Assembly: GCF_947500695.1 (NCBI RefSeq) | Contig: NZ_CANMSS010000003.1 | Location: forward strand, 1 to 64,000 | Reading direction: 5' to 3' | DNA length: 64,000 nt | Source: an uncultured Pseudoteredinibacter sp. | GTDB taxonomy: Bacteria; Pseudomonadota; Gammaproteobacteria; Pseudomonadales; Cellvibrionaceae | In this document: positions 44,716 through 56,400 of the stretch, one piece after another | Position numbering within the stretch: position 1 is the stretch's first letter | Layout of the letters: every line of letters starts with the position of its first letter | Notes under the pieces: generated by a model | Databases searched by the model: none | Told to the model about the DNA's origin: nothing | Seen by the model: the letters and a program-made list of their open reading frames with translations, nothing else | Translations under genes and position numbers: made by a program

Positions 44716-47700
44716 ATGAATAGTCAGCAGGAATTTCAGCTAGACAACCTTACCCCCCTCTATACCAGTCAGCGGACACGGATATCCAAGGCCCTCGATA
44801 GGCTAAGTGGAGAGCCCTTGGTGGTTAAGCAGTCTATATCATTGGATTTGGATTTTTCCCGCTATGGTGAGTGCAAAGAGTGGGTGCTGGGAAGAGGTTT
44901 GGACCCGAGCTATGTCAGTTGCCCAATCGCTATCCTGCAGTTAGATCGGCGACCAGCGCTTGTCTTCGCCGAAGAGGGCTTGCGCTCATTGGCTGAGCTG
45001 GCGCCAGCGGAAGGTATGGACTTGCACGTCTGGCTAGATTTAGCCATTGAGATCTGTCGCTGTGTCGAATCTATTCATAATGCAGGCGTAATACATCGTG
45101 ATATTAACCCGGCCAATATTGTCAGTCGGGCTGATTTCAGTTCAGTCAAGTTGATAGACTTCGAGCACGCCAGTGCGCTGCAAGAGCATTCGGTAGAATT
45201 TACGTCAGCTAAACAGCTCGCAGGTACACTAGCTTATATCTCGCCAGAGCAAACTGGCCGGGTAAACCTACCCATCGATCAACGCAGCGATCTGTACTCA
45301 CTGGGCTGTACTTTATTTTATCTTGCTAGCGGCCAAACTTTGTATCAAAGCAAGGAGTCGGCCGAGCTGATATACGCCCATATCGCTCAAGCACCAACAG
45401 CGCTTGATAGCGTTTTACCTCGCTGGCCTAAAGTTATCGCCCGAGTTATCGATCGACTTCTTAAAAAAGACCCCAAGCTAAGATATCAAAGTATTACTGC
45501 TGTTCAGCAAGATCTTGAACACATTCGAAAAGCGTTGGGACAAAATAAATCTCTAGATAACTTCAATGTCGGTTTGGGTGACGCCAGCACCGCTATTCAA
45601 TTGAGTCAGAAATTATTTGGTCGTGATCAGCAAAACGCCGAGCTATTAAAATCCTTAGAAGAAGCACGTGAGCAAGCCTGCCTATTGTCTGTATGTGGCC
45701 CTTCTGGTATTGGCAAAAGTGCTCTAATTCGAGAACTTTTTTCCGAAATTAGTCGCACCAATGGCATCTATATCTCTGGAAAGTTTGATCAGTTTGAAAA
45801 GGGGCATGCCTATACGGCGATTTGCTCCGCCTTAGAAGATTATATTGATCAAGCGCTCGCAGATGACAAGGTTTCGTGGCGCGAAGTCATTATACAGTCG
45901 GCGGCATCGGCGCTTCCCTTGCTCTTGGAAATGGTGCCAAAGTTTTCTCTGCTCCTGGGTGATCCATCAAAGCTTGAGAGTCAATTTAGTAAGCATGAGG
46001 TTAGAACTCAGCGCAACAGGTTATTTTCGGAGTTGTTCTTCGCAATATGCGAGCAATTGCATAGTCGTGGCCGAGAATTGGTGATGTTTATCGACGACTT
46101 GCAGTGGGCCGATGCTGCTAGCATCGAGTTGATGGAAAAGATGTTACAAAGAAAACCAAATGGTTTGCTTATTTTACTGAGTTATCGTGACGACGAAGTT
46201 GAAGAGAATTACCACGCCAGCCAACTTCTCAGGATCGTTGAGAGATCAGAGTATCGCTTTAAGAAGCTGCAACTACCGACTTTGGAGCAAGAGCATCTTC
46301 TGGGTTGGTTGCAGGCGGACCTTCACCTCGATAATGATGTGGCTTCCAAGCTGGCTGAGCAGCTGATGATTAGAACAGCAGGGAATCCTTATCATGTACG
46401 CTCCCTGCTAGAGAGTATTCTTTCCTTAGGGATTGTGTTTGTAGAAGGGGCAAAAGTTAAGATAGATTGGGATTCAATGCTGGCATTACCCATTCTAAGC
46501 CCTACAGAACATATAAAGGACAAATTGCAGGGACTGGGTGAGGAATCCAGGAATCTGCTTGCCCAGCTTTCTATATTAGGGAATAAATTCAGCATCTCTC
46601 AGATGTGTGATCTTCTCGATGTAAGAAGGTTTGAGTTGGCCGAAAAAATACGCGACCTCATCAAGATCAATGCCTTGTTTAAAGCGGGTGAATATATACA
46701 TTTTTGTCATGACAGTGTGCAGAAAACCGCCTTTGATCTGCTACCCGAGGCGCGGGTTCAGAGTTTGTGCCTCGCTTTAGCTGATAAGCTGCAAGCAAAG
46801 CAAATCGATACCTGCACGCCACCTGACTACTCTCAATTTCTCCACCTATATAATCGAGCTCTACGGCTACTGGACAAAACTCAGTTAGACGATTTGGTCA
46901 GAATGAACCTTGAGTTTTCGCGCGAGCTAATGGCGCAAGCGGCCTTTGCTTCAGCTCTAGAGTTTCTATCGGTTGCAGAGAAAATTCTGTTAGAAAAACA
47001 TGCGGGCAGCTACAGTCAGAGCCTTGGGGAAGTGCGCACCGCAATGGGTGAGGCCAATATTGGTCTGTGTAACTTCGATGATGGATTAGCCAAACTTGAC
47101 TGGGTGATAAGCCAGGCTCGCAAAGATAAAGAAAAAATACCCGCTTTGGTCTCCAAGCTAAACTATTTCTCCGCAGGTCATCTTAACTCTGAAGCGGCGG
47201 GCGTGCTTAAAGAATTACTTGGCGCAATGCATATAGGAATGCCTAAGCGTGTTGGGGTAATGCGTCAGGTCTTGGGCTTTTTCAGTTTGATGCGCCATTC
47301 TGCGGTTCGAAACCCTGAAAAAATACTTGAATTACCAGAGCTTAAAAACGAGGACGTAAAACAGCAAATAAAACTATTGTCTGCTTGTCTCGTGGCGGCT
47401 TATCTTTGCGAGTCGGACTATTTTGGCCTGATTGTCATGCACATGATCAAATTGACTCTGAAGCATGGCGTTTTTGATCAGAGCGCAAGCCCTATGATTT
47501 GCTTTTCAGTAGTGTGTATGGCTTTTGGGCGTTGGGATTTGGCTCGACGCTTTGCAGAATCTGCTCTGGCGCTATTAGAGAGATACGACAATAAATCGAC
47601 TGAAGCCTTTGTTTATCTTAATTACGGCGCCTTGGTTAATCATTGGTTTAATCGCCCAATTTCTGAAAATGAAAGCTATGTAAAAATGGCTTTGGAAAGT

Positions 47701-50304
47701 GCAGAGGCCTGCGGAGAGTTCGAAGTGGCCAGTTTGGGTATCGCTATTCTGACTGGTCAGCGTTATTTGCGTGGTTTACCATTGCCGTCCTTGATCGAAA
47801 TTCAACTCAATGCACGTGAGTATATTGAGCAATTTGAGAAGGATCTGTCCCTTCAGCATAGTGATTTTACTATCGAACTATTTAGAGCCGCCTCTCTGAA
47901 CGAAAGCGATGGGGTGACGATTTCCGGCCCTTTCTTCAATGAAGAGGACATGTTGAGCCTTGAGGCCGATCAAGGCGAGAGCATATTTGTCTCGGGGCTT
48001 TATGCTGATAAGGCCTTTTTATGTATTTTGCAAAAAGACTACAAGCTGGCATTTGATAATTTTAGCCGTGCCTTCAATGGCAAGATCATGGAAGCTGCGG
48101 GGAGTTATTATCACCCCTTTATTTTCATGGTTGGAGTGGTTGCGGCCGTCAACTGTCTGAGGCTCGATTATCAGCCGTTGAAAGCTCGCTATTATATATG
48201 GGCCTTATTACGCCGTTTAAAAGCTTTATCAAATCAAAGCCCGGTTAACTTTACGCCGTATTACTTACTGGCAAGAGCTTGTTTCCTAGCGCATAAAGGA
48301 TCCTTTGAGCGAGGCATGCAGGCTTACCAGAAAGCCCTAGATTCTGTCGCTAGAGATGGAGTTTTACAGACTAAAGCCTTGGCTCATGAGTTATTCGCAC
48401 GATATCTACTGGCAAAAAACTTTATCGGCTTGGCAAATACCCAGATACGTTTAGCCTATGAGTTTTATCAGCAGTGGGGTGCTCAGCCAAAGTTACGCTC
48501 CTTGCGTGAAGAGTTTGCATTTTTGCAAGATCGTTATGCTGCGTCTGACAGTATATTAGGGACTACTACCCGTACCGTGAGTGCGGATCTTGACTTTAAG
48601 GCGCTTTCACAAAGTATTGAGCTTTTAGGGAGCAGTTTGGACAAGCACCAGCTGCTTTCAGGGCTGATGGATGCGTTACTGCTGAATTCCGGGGCTAATC
48701 GTGTAGCTTATGTGGAAAACTTTTCTGGTAGTTTAAACCTACTGGCGCTTAAAAGTGGTGCTTCGGATTGCCTAATTCTTGAAGAAGGTGAATCCAACTT
48801 ACACGAACATCAGTTGCAGTTATCCTTGCTTCACAAGGCAAGAGATAACAAGGGCAGAGTTCTGCTAGAAAACTGTGAGCTTAATGGTGCCAGTCTAAGT
48901 GTTTTGGTAATTCCTATTCATCGCAAAGCTAAGCTGCAAGGTTTGATTTATCTCGAAAACTCACTCTTTGCCGACGCATTCAGACCAGACAATGTTGATG
49001 TTTTACGTTTGCTAGCATTGCAAGCGGGTATGGCGTTAGAAAATGCCGGCGTTTTTGAGCATGCCGAACGAGAGCGAAAAAACGTCGAAAATATAATTGA
49101 TGCTGCGCCACTACTGGTTTTTGAAGTATCAGTCGATGCTCGGATACTGTACGTCAACCCCGAAGCTTGTCAGCTAACTGGCTATAGTAAAGAAGAAATG
49201 ATTGATGCTAATTGGTGGCATTTGCTTCTGCATGAAGAAAACTCAGCTAACTTTAGGGATGTGCGTCGCGCCGTTATAAAGGGCGAATTGAATAACTTCG
49301 AGTTTTCGATTCAAACTAAGGATAACGAAGAGCGCATAGTGTTATGGAGTAATGTTATCCGCCAAGCGGAAAAAGGGCGTCGTAGAATTTTGATTTTTGG
49401 TGTGGATGCCACTGAGGAGATTGTCGCTAAGCGAAAAATGTTAGGATTTAATCAGGAGTTGCAAGAGCGTGTTGCTTCAAGAACACATGATTTGGAGGTT
49501 TCTTTGCAGAGCTTGAAGGAGGCACAAAGCAAGCTGGTCGAATCTGAAAAGGCCGCCGCCCTTAGTGGACTGGTTGCTGGTGTTGCTCACGAAATCAATA
49601 CGCCCATTGGCATTGGAGTCACGGGTGCTACCCAGTTTATAGACAGTACCAAGCGAATTGTTAGGGATTATGAGTCCGGCTCGATGAGCCAGCAAGGCCT
49701 AGAGGGCTATTTTAAAAACAGTATGTCGATTGCTGAGCTGCTACATAATAATTTACATCGGGCGGCAGAGTTGGTGAAGAGTTTTAAGCAGATATCAGTT
49801 GATCAAACCAGTGAGGCTCGCCGACGTTTCTATTTAACCGAATATTTGCAAGATGCTTTGTTGAGCTTACATAGTCAGTATGCACATCGCGATATCACTG
49901 TTGACCTGGAAGGCCCAGAGCTACTTGAAATCGATTCATACCCTGGTTTTTATTCTCAGGTGCTGACGAACCTACTAATGAACTCATTGTCCCATGCTTA
50001 TGAGGAAGAAGATTCTGGTCAGATTAAAATTCAAGTATCCATTGATGATAGCGAAATCAACATAAACTATTGTGATGATGGCAAGGGCATCAGTACCGAT
50101 AATCTTTCGAAAATTTTTGACCCATTTTTTACCACAAACTCCCAAGGTGGAGGCACTGGATTGGGACTCAATATTCTTTATAACCTGATTACTCAGAATT
50201 TAAAGGGCGAGATTCGTTGCGAAAGCGATTTAGGGGCAGGGGTTTGTTTTTATATTACATTGCCTAGAGAGCTGGCGAAGGAAGAGATAAGACAGCATCA
50301 CTGA
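44716..50304 (+). CDS. Hybrid Ser/Thr kinase - AAA/NACHT-like ATPase - GAF/PAS - sensor histidine kinase
   Basis: A 1862-residue multidomain signalling protein. Residues about 1-275 are a Ser/Thr kinase-like domain with HRDINPAN but DFE instead of the DFG motif. Residues about 290-600 hold a large P-loop ATPase (Walker A GPSGIGKS at 328-335; Walker B FIDDLQWAD near 459). A long helical TPR-like region follows to about 1290. Then come a GAF domain (about 1300-1450), a PAS domain (about 1460-1580) and a histidine kinase with His 1625 in AHEINTP and ATP-binding motifs DDGKGIS and GGGTGLGLN. No response regulator lies nearby; its partner is elsewhere. Similar trifunctional proteins occur in cyanobacteria and gammaproteobacteria. 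Confidence 0.93.
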   Translation: MNSQQEFQLDNLTPLYTSQRTRISKALDRLSGEPLVVKQSISLDLDFSRYGECKEWVLGRGLDPSYVSCPIAILQLDRRPALVFAEEGLRSLAELAPAEGMDLHVWLDLAIEICRCVESIHNAGVIHRDINPANIVSRADFSSVKLIDFEHASALQEHSVEFTSAKQLAGTLAYISPEQTGRVNLPIDQRSDLYSLGCTLFYLASGQTLYQSKESAELIYAHIAQAPTALDSVLPRWPKVIARVIDRLLKKDPKLRYQSITAVQQDLEHIRKALGQNKSLDNFNVGLGDASTAIQLSQKLFGRDQQNAELLKSLEEAREQACLLSVCGPSGIGKSALIRELFSEISRTNGIYISGKFDQFEKGHAYTAICSALEDYIDQALADDKVSWREVIIQSAASALPLLLEMVPKFSLLLGDPSKLESQFSKHEVRTQRNRLFSELFFAICEQLHSRGRELVMFIDDLQWADAASIELMEKMLQRKPNGLLILLSYRDDEVEENYHASQLLRIVERSEYRFKKLQLPTLEQEHLLGWLQADLHLDNDVASKLAEQLMIRTAGNPYHVRSLLESILSLGIVFVEGAKVKIDWDSMLALPILSPTEHIKDKLQGLGEESRNLLAQLSILGNKFSISQMCDLLDVRRFELAEKIRDLIKINALFKAGEYIHFCHDSVQKTAFDLLPEARVQSLCLALADKLQAKQIDTCTPPDYSQFLHLYNRALRLLDKTQLDDLVRMNLEFSRELMAQAAFASALEFLSVAEKILLEKHAGSYSQSLGEVRTAMGEANIGLCNFDDGLAKLDWVISQARKDKEKIPALVSKLNYFSAGHLNSEAAGVLKELLGAMHIGMPKRVGVMRQVLGFFSLMRHSAVRNPEKILELPELKNEDVKQQIKLLSACLVAAYLCESDYFGLIVMHMIKLTLKHGVFDQSASPMICFSVVCMAFGRWDLARRFAESALALLERYDNKSTEAFVYLNYGALVNHWFNRPISENESYVKMALESAEACGEFEVASLGIAILTGQRYLRGLPLPSLIEIQLNAREYIEQFEKDLSLQHSDFTIELFRAASLNESDGVTISGPFFNEEDMLSLEADQGESIFVSGLYADKAFLCILQKDYKLAFDNFSRAFNGKIMEAAGSYYHPFIFMVGVVAAVNCLRLDYQPLKARYYIWALLRRLKALSNQSPVNFTPYYLLARACFLAHKGSFERGMQAYQKALDSVARDGVLQTKALAHELFARYLLAKNFIGLANTQIRLAYEFYQQWGAQPKLRSLREEFAFLQDRYAASDSILGTTTRTVSADLDFKALSQSIELLGSSLDKHQLLSGLMDALLLNSGANRVAYVENFSGSLNLLALKSGASDCLILEEGESNLHEHQLQLSLLHKARDNKGRVLLENCELNGASLSVLVIPIHRKAKLQGLIYLENSLFADAFRPDNVDVLRLLALQAGMALENAGVFEHAERERKNVENIIDAAPLLVFEVSVDARILYVNPEACQLTGYSKEEMIDANWWHLLLHEENSANFRDVRRAVIKGELNNFEFSIQTKDNEERIVLWSNVIRQAEKGRRRILIFGVDATEEIVAKRKMLGFNQELQERVASRTHDLEVSLQSLKEAQSKLVESEKAAALSGLVAGVAHEINTPIGIGVTGATQFIDSTKRIVRDYESGSMSQQGLEGYFKNSMSIAELLHNNLHRAAELVKSFKQISVDQTSEARRRFYLTEYLQDALLSLHSQYAHRDITVDLEGPELLEIDSYPGFYSQVLTNLLMNSLSHAYEEEDSGQIKIQVSIDDSEININYCDDGKGISTDNLSKIFDPFFTTNSQGGGTGLGLNILYNLITQNLKGEIRCESDLGAGVCFYITLPRELAKEEIRQHH

Positions 50305-50310
50305 TGGTCT

Positions 50311-50337
50311 AAAAGCTGGTCACCGTGGTGACCAGCT
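50311..50337 (-). terminator. Hairpin between kinase and argS, terminator for argS
   Basis: Perfect 11-base inverted repeat AGCTGGTCACC (50314-50324) / GGTGACCAGCT (50327-50337). On the minus strand it is followed by TTTT, so it fits an argS terminator; no T-run is seen on the plus strand. Confidence 0.65.
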
Positions 50338-50351
50338 GCAACATAGAAGAT

Positions 50352-52079
50352 TTACATCTTCTCCATAGTATCTATGCCTAATAAATCCAAGCCTGTGCGC
50401 AAAACGGTGGCAGTAGCCGCACATAGCTGCAGGCGGCTCATTTTGTCAGCTTCACTTACACCATCTTTTAGAATTGGGCAGGCCTCATAAAACTTCATGT
50501 ATAGGCTAGCCGTCTCGTATAGGTAGGTGCAAAGAACATGTGGGAAGGCTTCTTTGGCGACCTGCTCTAGGGCCTCGTCAAAACGCAATAGTTTTAAGGC
50601 TAGTGCTTGTTCTTCAGCTGCAGCAAGATTCAAATCTGCATTCAAATCATCGGCTTGAATTTCAGCGCGACGGAAAATACTCTGGATGCGAGCGTAGGCA
50701 TATTGCAAATAAGGCGCAGTATTACCTTCAAAGCTCAACATGGATTCCCAGCTGAAGATGTAATCATTGGTGCGGGTTTTAGAAAGGTCGGCATACTTAA
50801 CCGCGCCAATGCCTACTTTGCGAGCCACCTCTGCACGTTCTTGCGCGCTTAGTTCGGGGTTTTTGGCTTCCACCAATGCACTGGCACGCTCTACGGCTTC
50901 GGTCGTTAAGTCCGCCAATTTTACCGTGCCGCCGCTGCGGGTTTTAAATGGCGTGCCATCTTCGCCCATCATGGTGCCAAAGGCGTGGTGCTCCAAGCTT
51001 ACAGCCTCAGAAACAAAGCCGGCTTTGTGAGCTAAGGTAAATACCTGCTTCATGTGTAGTGACTGGCGCGCATCAATAAAGTACATAATGCGATCAGCCT
51101 TAAGCTCGCCCACACGGTGACGCATAGCGGCTAGATCGGTAGTGGCGTATAGGTAGCCACCGCCTTTCTTCTGAATGATGACCACCGAAGGATTACCTTC
51201 TTTATCGGCAAGCTCTTCCAGGAAAACCACGATAGCGCCATCGTCTTCAACGGCTAGGCCTTGCTCTTTAAGCTCGCTAACCACCTTGGCTAAGTCGTCG
51301 TTGTAAAAGCTTTCACCTTTAACATCGCTACGCTTTAAGGTGACCCCCAAAGCTTGGTATAGCTCTTCACCGTGCTCTAGAGATACATCGCGGAATTTCT
51401 CCCATAGCTCTAATAGCTTGGCATCGCCACCTTGTAACTTCACGACGTAATCACGGGCCTTATCGGCAAAGGTGGGATCATCGTCGAAGTGTTTTTTTGC
51501 TTGCTGATAAAACTGCTCTAGGTCTTTAAGCGCCATGCTGGCAGCTTGATTTTGCCCGAGCTGCTCTTCCAGCTCAGCGGTGAGCATGCCAAATTGGGTG
51601 CCCCAGTCGCCTACGTGGTTCTGGCGAATCACCTTATGTCCCATAAACTCCAGCACACGAGCCAAGCTGTCACCAATAATTGTGGAGCGTAGATGGCCTA
51701 CATGCATCTCCTTGGCTAGGTTGGGAGAGGAGTAGTCAATAACGATCGTTTGTGGGCTTACATTACTCTGAGTCTGACAATTCTGCTGCTTTAGCTGCTC
51801 GGCGAGCCACTCAGGACGTAAATGCACATTAATAAAGCCTGGGCCGGCAATCTCGGTTTTGTCGGCTAAGTCATCAAGCTCGACTTTGTCGAGAATCTCT
51901 TGGGCGATATCGCGAGGTTTGCGGCCCACGGTTTTGGCAGCGCCCATGGCGCCATTGGCTTGGTAGTCACCAAACTGTGGGTTTTTGCTGGGGGCCACAT
52001 GAGGGGCACAGTCAGCAGGGATGCCAGCGGCAGCCATAGCTTGGCTAAAGCGCTGGGTAAGCAAATCACGGATATTCAT
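50352..52079 (-). CDS. argS: Arginyl-tRNA synthetase
   Basis: A 575-residue class I aminoacyl-tRNA synthetase charging tRNA-Arg in the cytoplasm. The HIGH motif appears as HVGHLRST, the N-terminal Add1 domain ([20 protein letters not shown]) recognises tRNA, and the C-terminal DALR anticodon domain contains [12 protein letters not shown]. The KMSKS motif region is [11 protein letters not shown], the usual degenerate ArgS form. The reading frame opens at 52211, but the ATG at 52079 has GGAAGAG upstream and starts the conserved N-terminus. Confidence 0.96.
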   Translation of the reverse strand: MNIRDLLTQRFSQAMAAAGIPADCAPHVAPSKNPQFGDYQANGAMGAAKTVGRKPRDIAQEILDKVELDDLADKTEIAGPGFINVHLRPEWLAEQLKQQNCQTQSNVSPQTIVIDYSSPNLAKEMHVGHLRSTIIGDSLARVLEFMGHKVIRQNHVGDWGTQFGMLTAELEEQLGQNQAASMALKDLEQFYQQAKKHFDDDPTFADKARDYVVKLQGGDAKLLELWEKFRDVSLEHGEELYQALGVTLKRSDVKGESFYNDDLAKVVSELKEQGLAVEDDGAIVVFLEELADKEGNPSVVIIQKKGGGYLYATTDLAAMRHRVGELKADRIMYFIDARQSLHMKQVFTLAHKAGFVSEAVSLEHHAFGTMMGEDGTPFKTRSGGTVKLADLTTEAVERASALVEAKNPELSAQERAEVARKVGIGAVKYADLSKTRTNDYIFSWESMLSFEGNTAPYLQYAYARIQSIFRRAEIQADDLNADLNLAAAEEQALALKLLRFDEALEQVAKEAFPHVLCTYLYETASLYMKFYEACPILKDGVSEADKMSRLQLCAATATVLRTGLDLLGIDTMEKM

Positions 52080-52374
52080 AGCTCTTCCAAGAGGGCAAAA
52101 AACAAAGGCGAGATTGTAACTTGCAGCGTTTGAGATGCAAGCTGTGCCATGGATTTTGTCAAGCAGCTTCCAATTCTTAAGCATGTGCGAATATGCATTC
52201 ATAAAATGCATAAATATGCGGCCAAATGCGGCTATTTTCCTAATCTTTGCTAAAATTAGGACGTTTTGTGGGGCTTTACATTTATTGGCTTGCAGTATTA
52301 CCTGTCGGCGCTAAATTACTAGCCTCGAAAATACCCTTCTTTTTTATATTGATGCTCTTGGTTCGTGGTTCATT
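52080..52374. promoter_or_regulatory. Divergent promoter region argS / RND operon
   Basis: Two inverted repeats lie here: TATGCATT (52192-52199) / AATGCATA (52205-52212), and CCTAAT (52239-52244) / ATTAGG (52255-52260). They are candidate operators for the RND operon, whose regulator is not adjacent. No gene is seen in the 295 bases. Confidence 0.45.
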
Positions 52375-53487
52375 ATGCAGAGTTTAAACTCCTTGTGGGA
52401 AAGTAAAAATTATCGCATCGCTTTTGTTATTGCTTTGTGTTCTATTCTTTGGATGCTATCGGGTTTAGTCGTTAGCTCAGATAGTGAAGAGACAAGCAGC
52501 GTAGTAAAGGCTGAGGATAAGCTGACTACTGTTCAGGTGCAGCGTCTAAAGAGTGAGCCATATGCCCTACAGGTTCGGGTAAGGGCGCGTACCCAAGCAC
52601 ACCGTATGGTGGATGTTCGAGCCGAAGTGGAAGGACGTGTCGCTCGTCAGCCGGTTGATAAAGGCGCGAAGGTTAAAATTGGCGACACTATGTGCGAAAT
52701 CGCCATGGAAGATCGCAAGTTGCGTCTAGACGAAGCCAAGGCCGCTGTTCAACAAGCTCAGTTGGAATACGATGGTGCTCTACGATTGAAGTCTGGCGGT
52801 TACCAATCGAAAACCGCCATTGCTGGTGCCAAGGCACGTTTGCAAACCGCCAAGGCAAATTTGCAACGCAGCGAGCTGGACTTAGCTAATCTAAATGTCC
52901 GCGCGCCCTTCGATGGCGTGGTTGATCTACGTCCAGTTGAGCTGGGTGACTATATGCGCAAAGGTGATACCTGTGCTCGCGTTATCGATTTGGATCCTAT
53001 TGTCTTAGCGGGCCAGGTTTCTGAAACCGAGGTTGCTCGATTGGCCGTTGGTGGTGAAGCGCATGCTAAGTTACGTACTGGTGAAGAGCTTACGGGTCGT
53101 ATTCGATATATTGGTCGTGAATCCAACAGTGTGACTCGCACCTTTCCTATTGAGGTTGAAGTTGACAATGCCGACGGAAAATTGTTGGCCGGTATCACCA
53201 GCAAATTAGTGATACCTGTAGGCGCCGTAGATGCCTTTCATATTCCAGCTTCGCTTTTGACTTTGGATGACGATGGTAAAGTCGGTGTGCGAGTGGTTGA
53301 TGAAACCAAAGTAGTACAGTTTCACCTTGTAGATATTATTGGCAATGACGATGACGGAGTTTGGGTTTTGGGTATTCCAGAGTCCTCTCTACTGATCACT
53401 GTGGGCCAAGAGTACGTTGCTAAGGGTGAAAAGGTCGCTTACAAATTCGCGGGCAATAAAAACGCGGAGCAGGCAGCCAGTCTATGA
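52375..53487 (+). CDS. RND efflux periplasmic adaptor (membrane fusion protein)
   Basis: A 370-residue periplasmic adaptor of an RND pump. The N-terminus has one hydrophobic anchor (about 15-33) without a lipobox. A biotinyl-lipoyl-like region (RAEVEGRVARQPVDKGAKVKIGDTMCEIAMEDRKLRLDEAKAAVQQAQLEYDGALRL) precedes a helical hairpin and the closing beta-barrel part. Its stop overlaps the RND permease start by 4 bases. No outer-membrane factor (TolC-like) gene is adjacent; pumps of this kind often use TolC from elsewhere. Confidence 0.92.
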   Translation: MQSLNSLWESKNYRIAFVIALCSILWMLSGLVVSSDSEETSSVVKAEDKLTTVQVQRLKSEPYALQVRVRARTQAHRMVDVRAEVEGRVARQPVDKGAKVKIGDTMCEIAMEDRKLRLDEAKAAVQQAQLEYDGALRLKSGGYQSKTAIAGAKARLQTAKANLQRSELDLANLNVRAPFDGVVDLRPVELGDYMRKGDTCARVIDLDPIVLAGQVSETEVARLAVGGEAHAKLRTGEELTGRIRYIGRESNSVTRTFPIEVEVDNADGKLLAGITSKLVIPVGAVDAFHIPASLLTLDDDGKVGVRVVDETKVVQFHLVDIIGNDDDGVWVLGIPESSLLITVGQEYVAKGEKVAYKFAGNKNAEQAASL

Positions 53488-56400
53488 AGTTTCTCGAAGT
53501 TGCGGTCAGCCGTTCCCGCAGTACCTTAAGTATTCTATTCCTTATCGTCATGGTGGGCTTGTTTTCCCGTGAAAAAATGGCTGTTGAAATGCAGCCCGAT
53601 GTTAGCTTGCCCTTTGTTATCGTGTCGGTTTTCCAGGAGGGGATTTCTCCTGAAGATGGTGCTCGCTTATTGTTGCGCCCGCTTGAGCAGGAGCTGCGAA
53701 CCTTGGAAGGTTTGGAAGAGCTCAATGGCACGGCGCGTGAGTCTACTGCCTATATCTTAGTAGAGTTTGAATCTGATAAAGAGATTAAGCAGGCTGTTAC
53801 CGAGGTGCGCGAAGCAGTTGATCGTGCAAAAGCAAAACTACCACAGGAAGCCGAGGAGCCAGTTGTTGAAGAGGCTTCGGCCAGCGACTTTCCGGCTATC
53901 GTAGTGACTTTTCGCGGTGACGTTTCTGAGCGAACGCTCTTTAAAACAGCCCAAGCTCTAAAGCGTCAGTTCGAAGGTGTGCCAGACATTCTAGAGGCCA
54001 ATATGGTTGGCCACCGTGAAGAAGTGGTTGAGGTTATTATCAACCCTGACCAATTAGAGCACTATGGTATTACCAGTAATGAGCTGATTAATGCTGTACT
54101 TGGCAATAACTTATTGGTACCGGCTGGTGAGCTAGATAGCAGTCAGGGTCGCTTTGCGATTAAAGTTCCTGGTTTGATTGAGACCGCCCAAGACGTATAT
54201 GGCATCCCGATTAAGTCTACCGCCGACGGCGTGGTGACCTTAGGTGAAGTGACTGATATTCGACGCACCTTTAAAGACCCAAGCCGCTTTACCAGTGTAA
54301 ATGGTGAAAGTGCGATTGCGGTTGAAGTGACTAAGCGTCGTGATGCGAATCAGATTGAAGTGACTCGCAAAGTTCAGGCCATTGTTAACCAAAACGCTGG
54401 CAATATTCCTAAAGGCGTTACTGTTGAATACATCCTGGACCAATCAGGGTTTGCGCTCGGCATGATCAGCGAGATGGAAGGTAATATCGTTACCGCTATG
54501 CTGTTGGTGATGGTGATTGTTGTAGCGGCTTTGGGCTTTAGATCAGGTTTGCTGGTTGGCTTAGGTATTCCTTTCTCTTTGTTGTTTGCCATCATTATTA
54601 TTTCCTATATGGGCTACACCTTTAACTTTATGGTGATGTTCGGCATGTTGCTGGCCCTTGGTATGCTCATTGATGGGGCAATTGTAATTACCGAGTTTGC
54701 CGACCGAAAAATGGCGGAAGGCTTAAGTGCTCGAGGGGCTTATCAGATCTCCGTTAAGCGCATGTTCTGGCCGGTGGTTGCTTCAACGGCAACAACCTTA
54801 GCAGCCTTTTTACCGCTAATGTTCTGGCCAGGTGTGGCCGGTGAGTTTATGGGGTTTTTGCCAACTACCGTATTTGCAGTGCTGACCGGCTCCCTACTGT
54901 ACGCCTTGCTATTCGCGCCTGTCTTAGGTTCCTTGATGGGGCGCAGTGAAATGGACTTGGAGGTTCAGCAGCATTTGCGCAAACTGGAAACTGAATCTCC
55001 CACCAAAGTTAAAGGTGTTACGGGTGCTTATGCGCGCTTGCTAACGACTCTATTACGACGCCCTGTAGTGATGTTTGGGGTAAGTATTTTTACCTTGGTC
55101 GCGATCTTTATGGCCTATGGTGCTGGTAACGCGGGCCTTGAATTCTTTACCGAGACCGAAGAGAAGTATGGTCAGGTCGGTGTTCGCGCGCAGGGTAACT
55201 TATCGGTCGAAGAAACGCGTGATATCGTTCAGGAAGTTGAGCGCCGCGTGATTGCCACAGAAGGTGTGGTTTCAACTTACTCAGCCAGTGGTAGTGGCGG
55301 AACCCAAGGCGGCGGTGCTCGCCCACCTGAAAAAGATCAGGTTGGTTCAATTCTGGTAGAGCTGGATGATCCGCAAAAGCTGACGATGCGAACCCGCGAA
55401 GTTTTCGCTCTTATCAATGAGAACACTAAAGATATTCCTGGTGTCATTGTCAGCGCTAATGCTTTTGAAGGTGGTCCGCCGGTAGGTAAGCCGATTCAAA
55501 TTCAAATCGCTTCCCATAATCACGATAAGCTAATTGCTACGGCGCGCCGAATTCATCATGCTCTGGATACTGAATTCGAAGGCTTGCGAGATATTACTGA
55601 TACCACGCCATTACCAGGTATTGAGTGGGAGTTAAAAGTCGATCGTTCTCTTGCCGCTCAAATGGGCGCTAATATTGTTGAAGTCGGACGCTCCGTACAA
55701 TTGGTTACCAATGGCGTAAAAGTGGGTGAGTATCGTCCTGATGATGCCGATGAAGAAGTGGATATTCGAGTGCGTTACCCAGATGCCGAGCGCGGTATGA
55801 TGGCTTTGGATGATCTGCGTGTTAATACCAATGCAGGCTCAACACCGATTTCAAGCTTTGTAAATCGTCAGGCGCAGCCTAAGGTTGATAAGATCAAACG
55901 TGTTGATGGTATTGAAATCATGATGGTGCGCGCTGATGTGCAGCCTGGAGTTCTTGCCGATACGAAAGTGAAGGAAATTGAAACTTGGTTAGCCGAGCAG
56001 CCGAAGGATTCCGAAGTCGCGGTTGAATTCCGCGGTGCAAACGAAGAGCAAAATAATTCAGCGGCCTTCCTTTCGGTAGCCTTTTCGCTGGCATTGTTCT
56101 TGATGTTTGTATTGTTGGTGACCCAGTTCAATAGCTTCTATCAAGGCGTATTGATTCTATCGGCGGTGATCATGTCTACAGCGGGTGTTATGTTAGGCCT
56201 GTTGATCACCCAGCAGACATTCAGTGTGATCCTTACTGGTGTGGGAATCGTAGCCCTTGCCGGTATCGTAGTGAACAATAATATTGTCTTGATCGATACC
56301 TACAACCATGTTCGCTCTCAGGATTCGGAGCTAACACCAGCTGAGGCTGTAGTGCGAGCCTGTGCTCAGCGCTTGCGCCCGGTATTCTTAACCACGGTAA

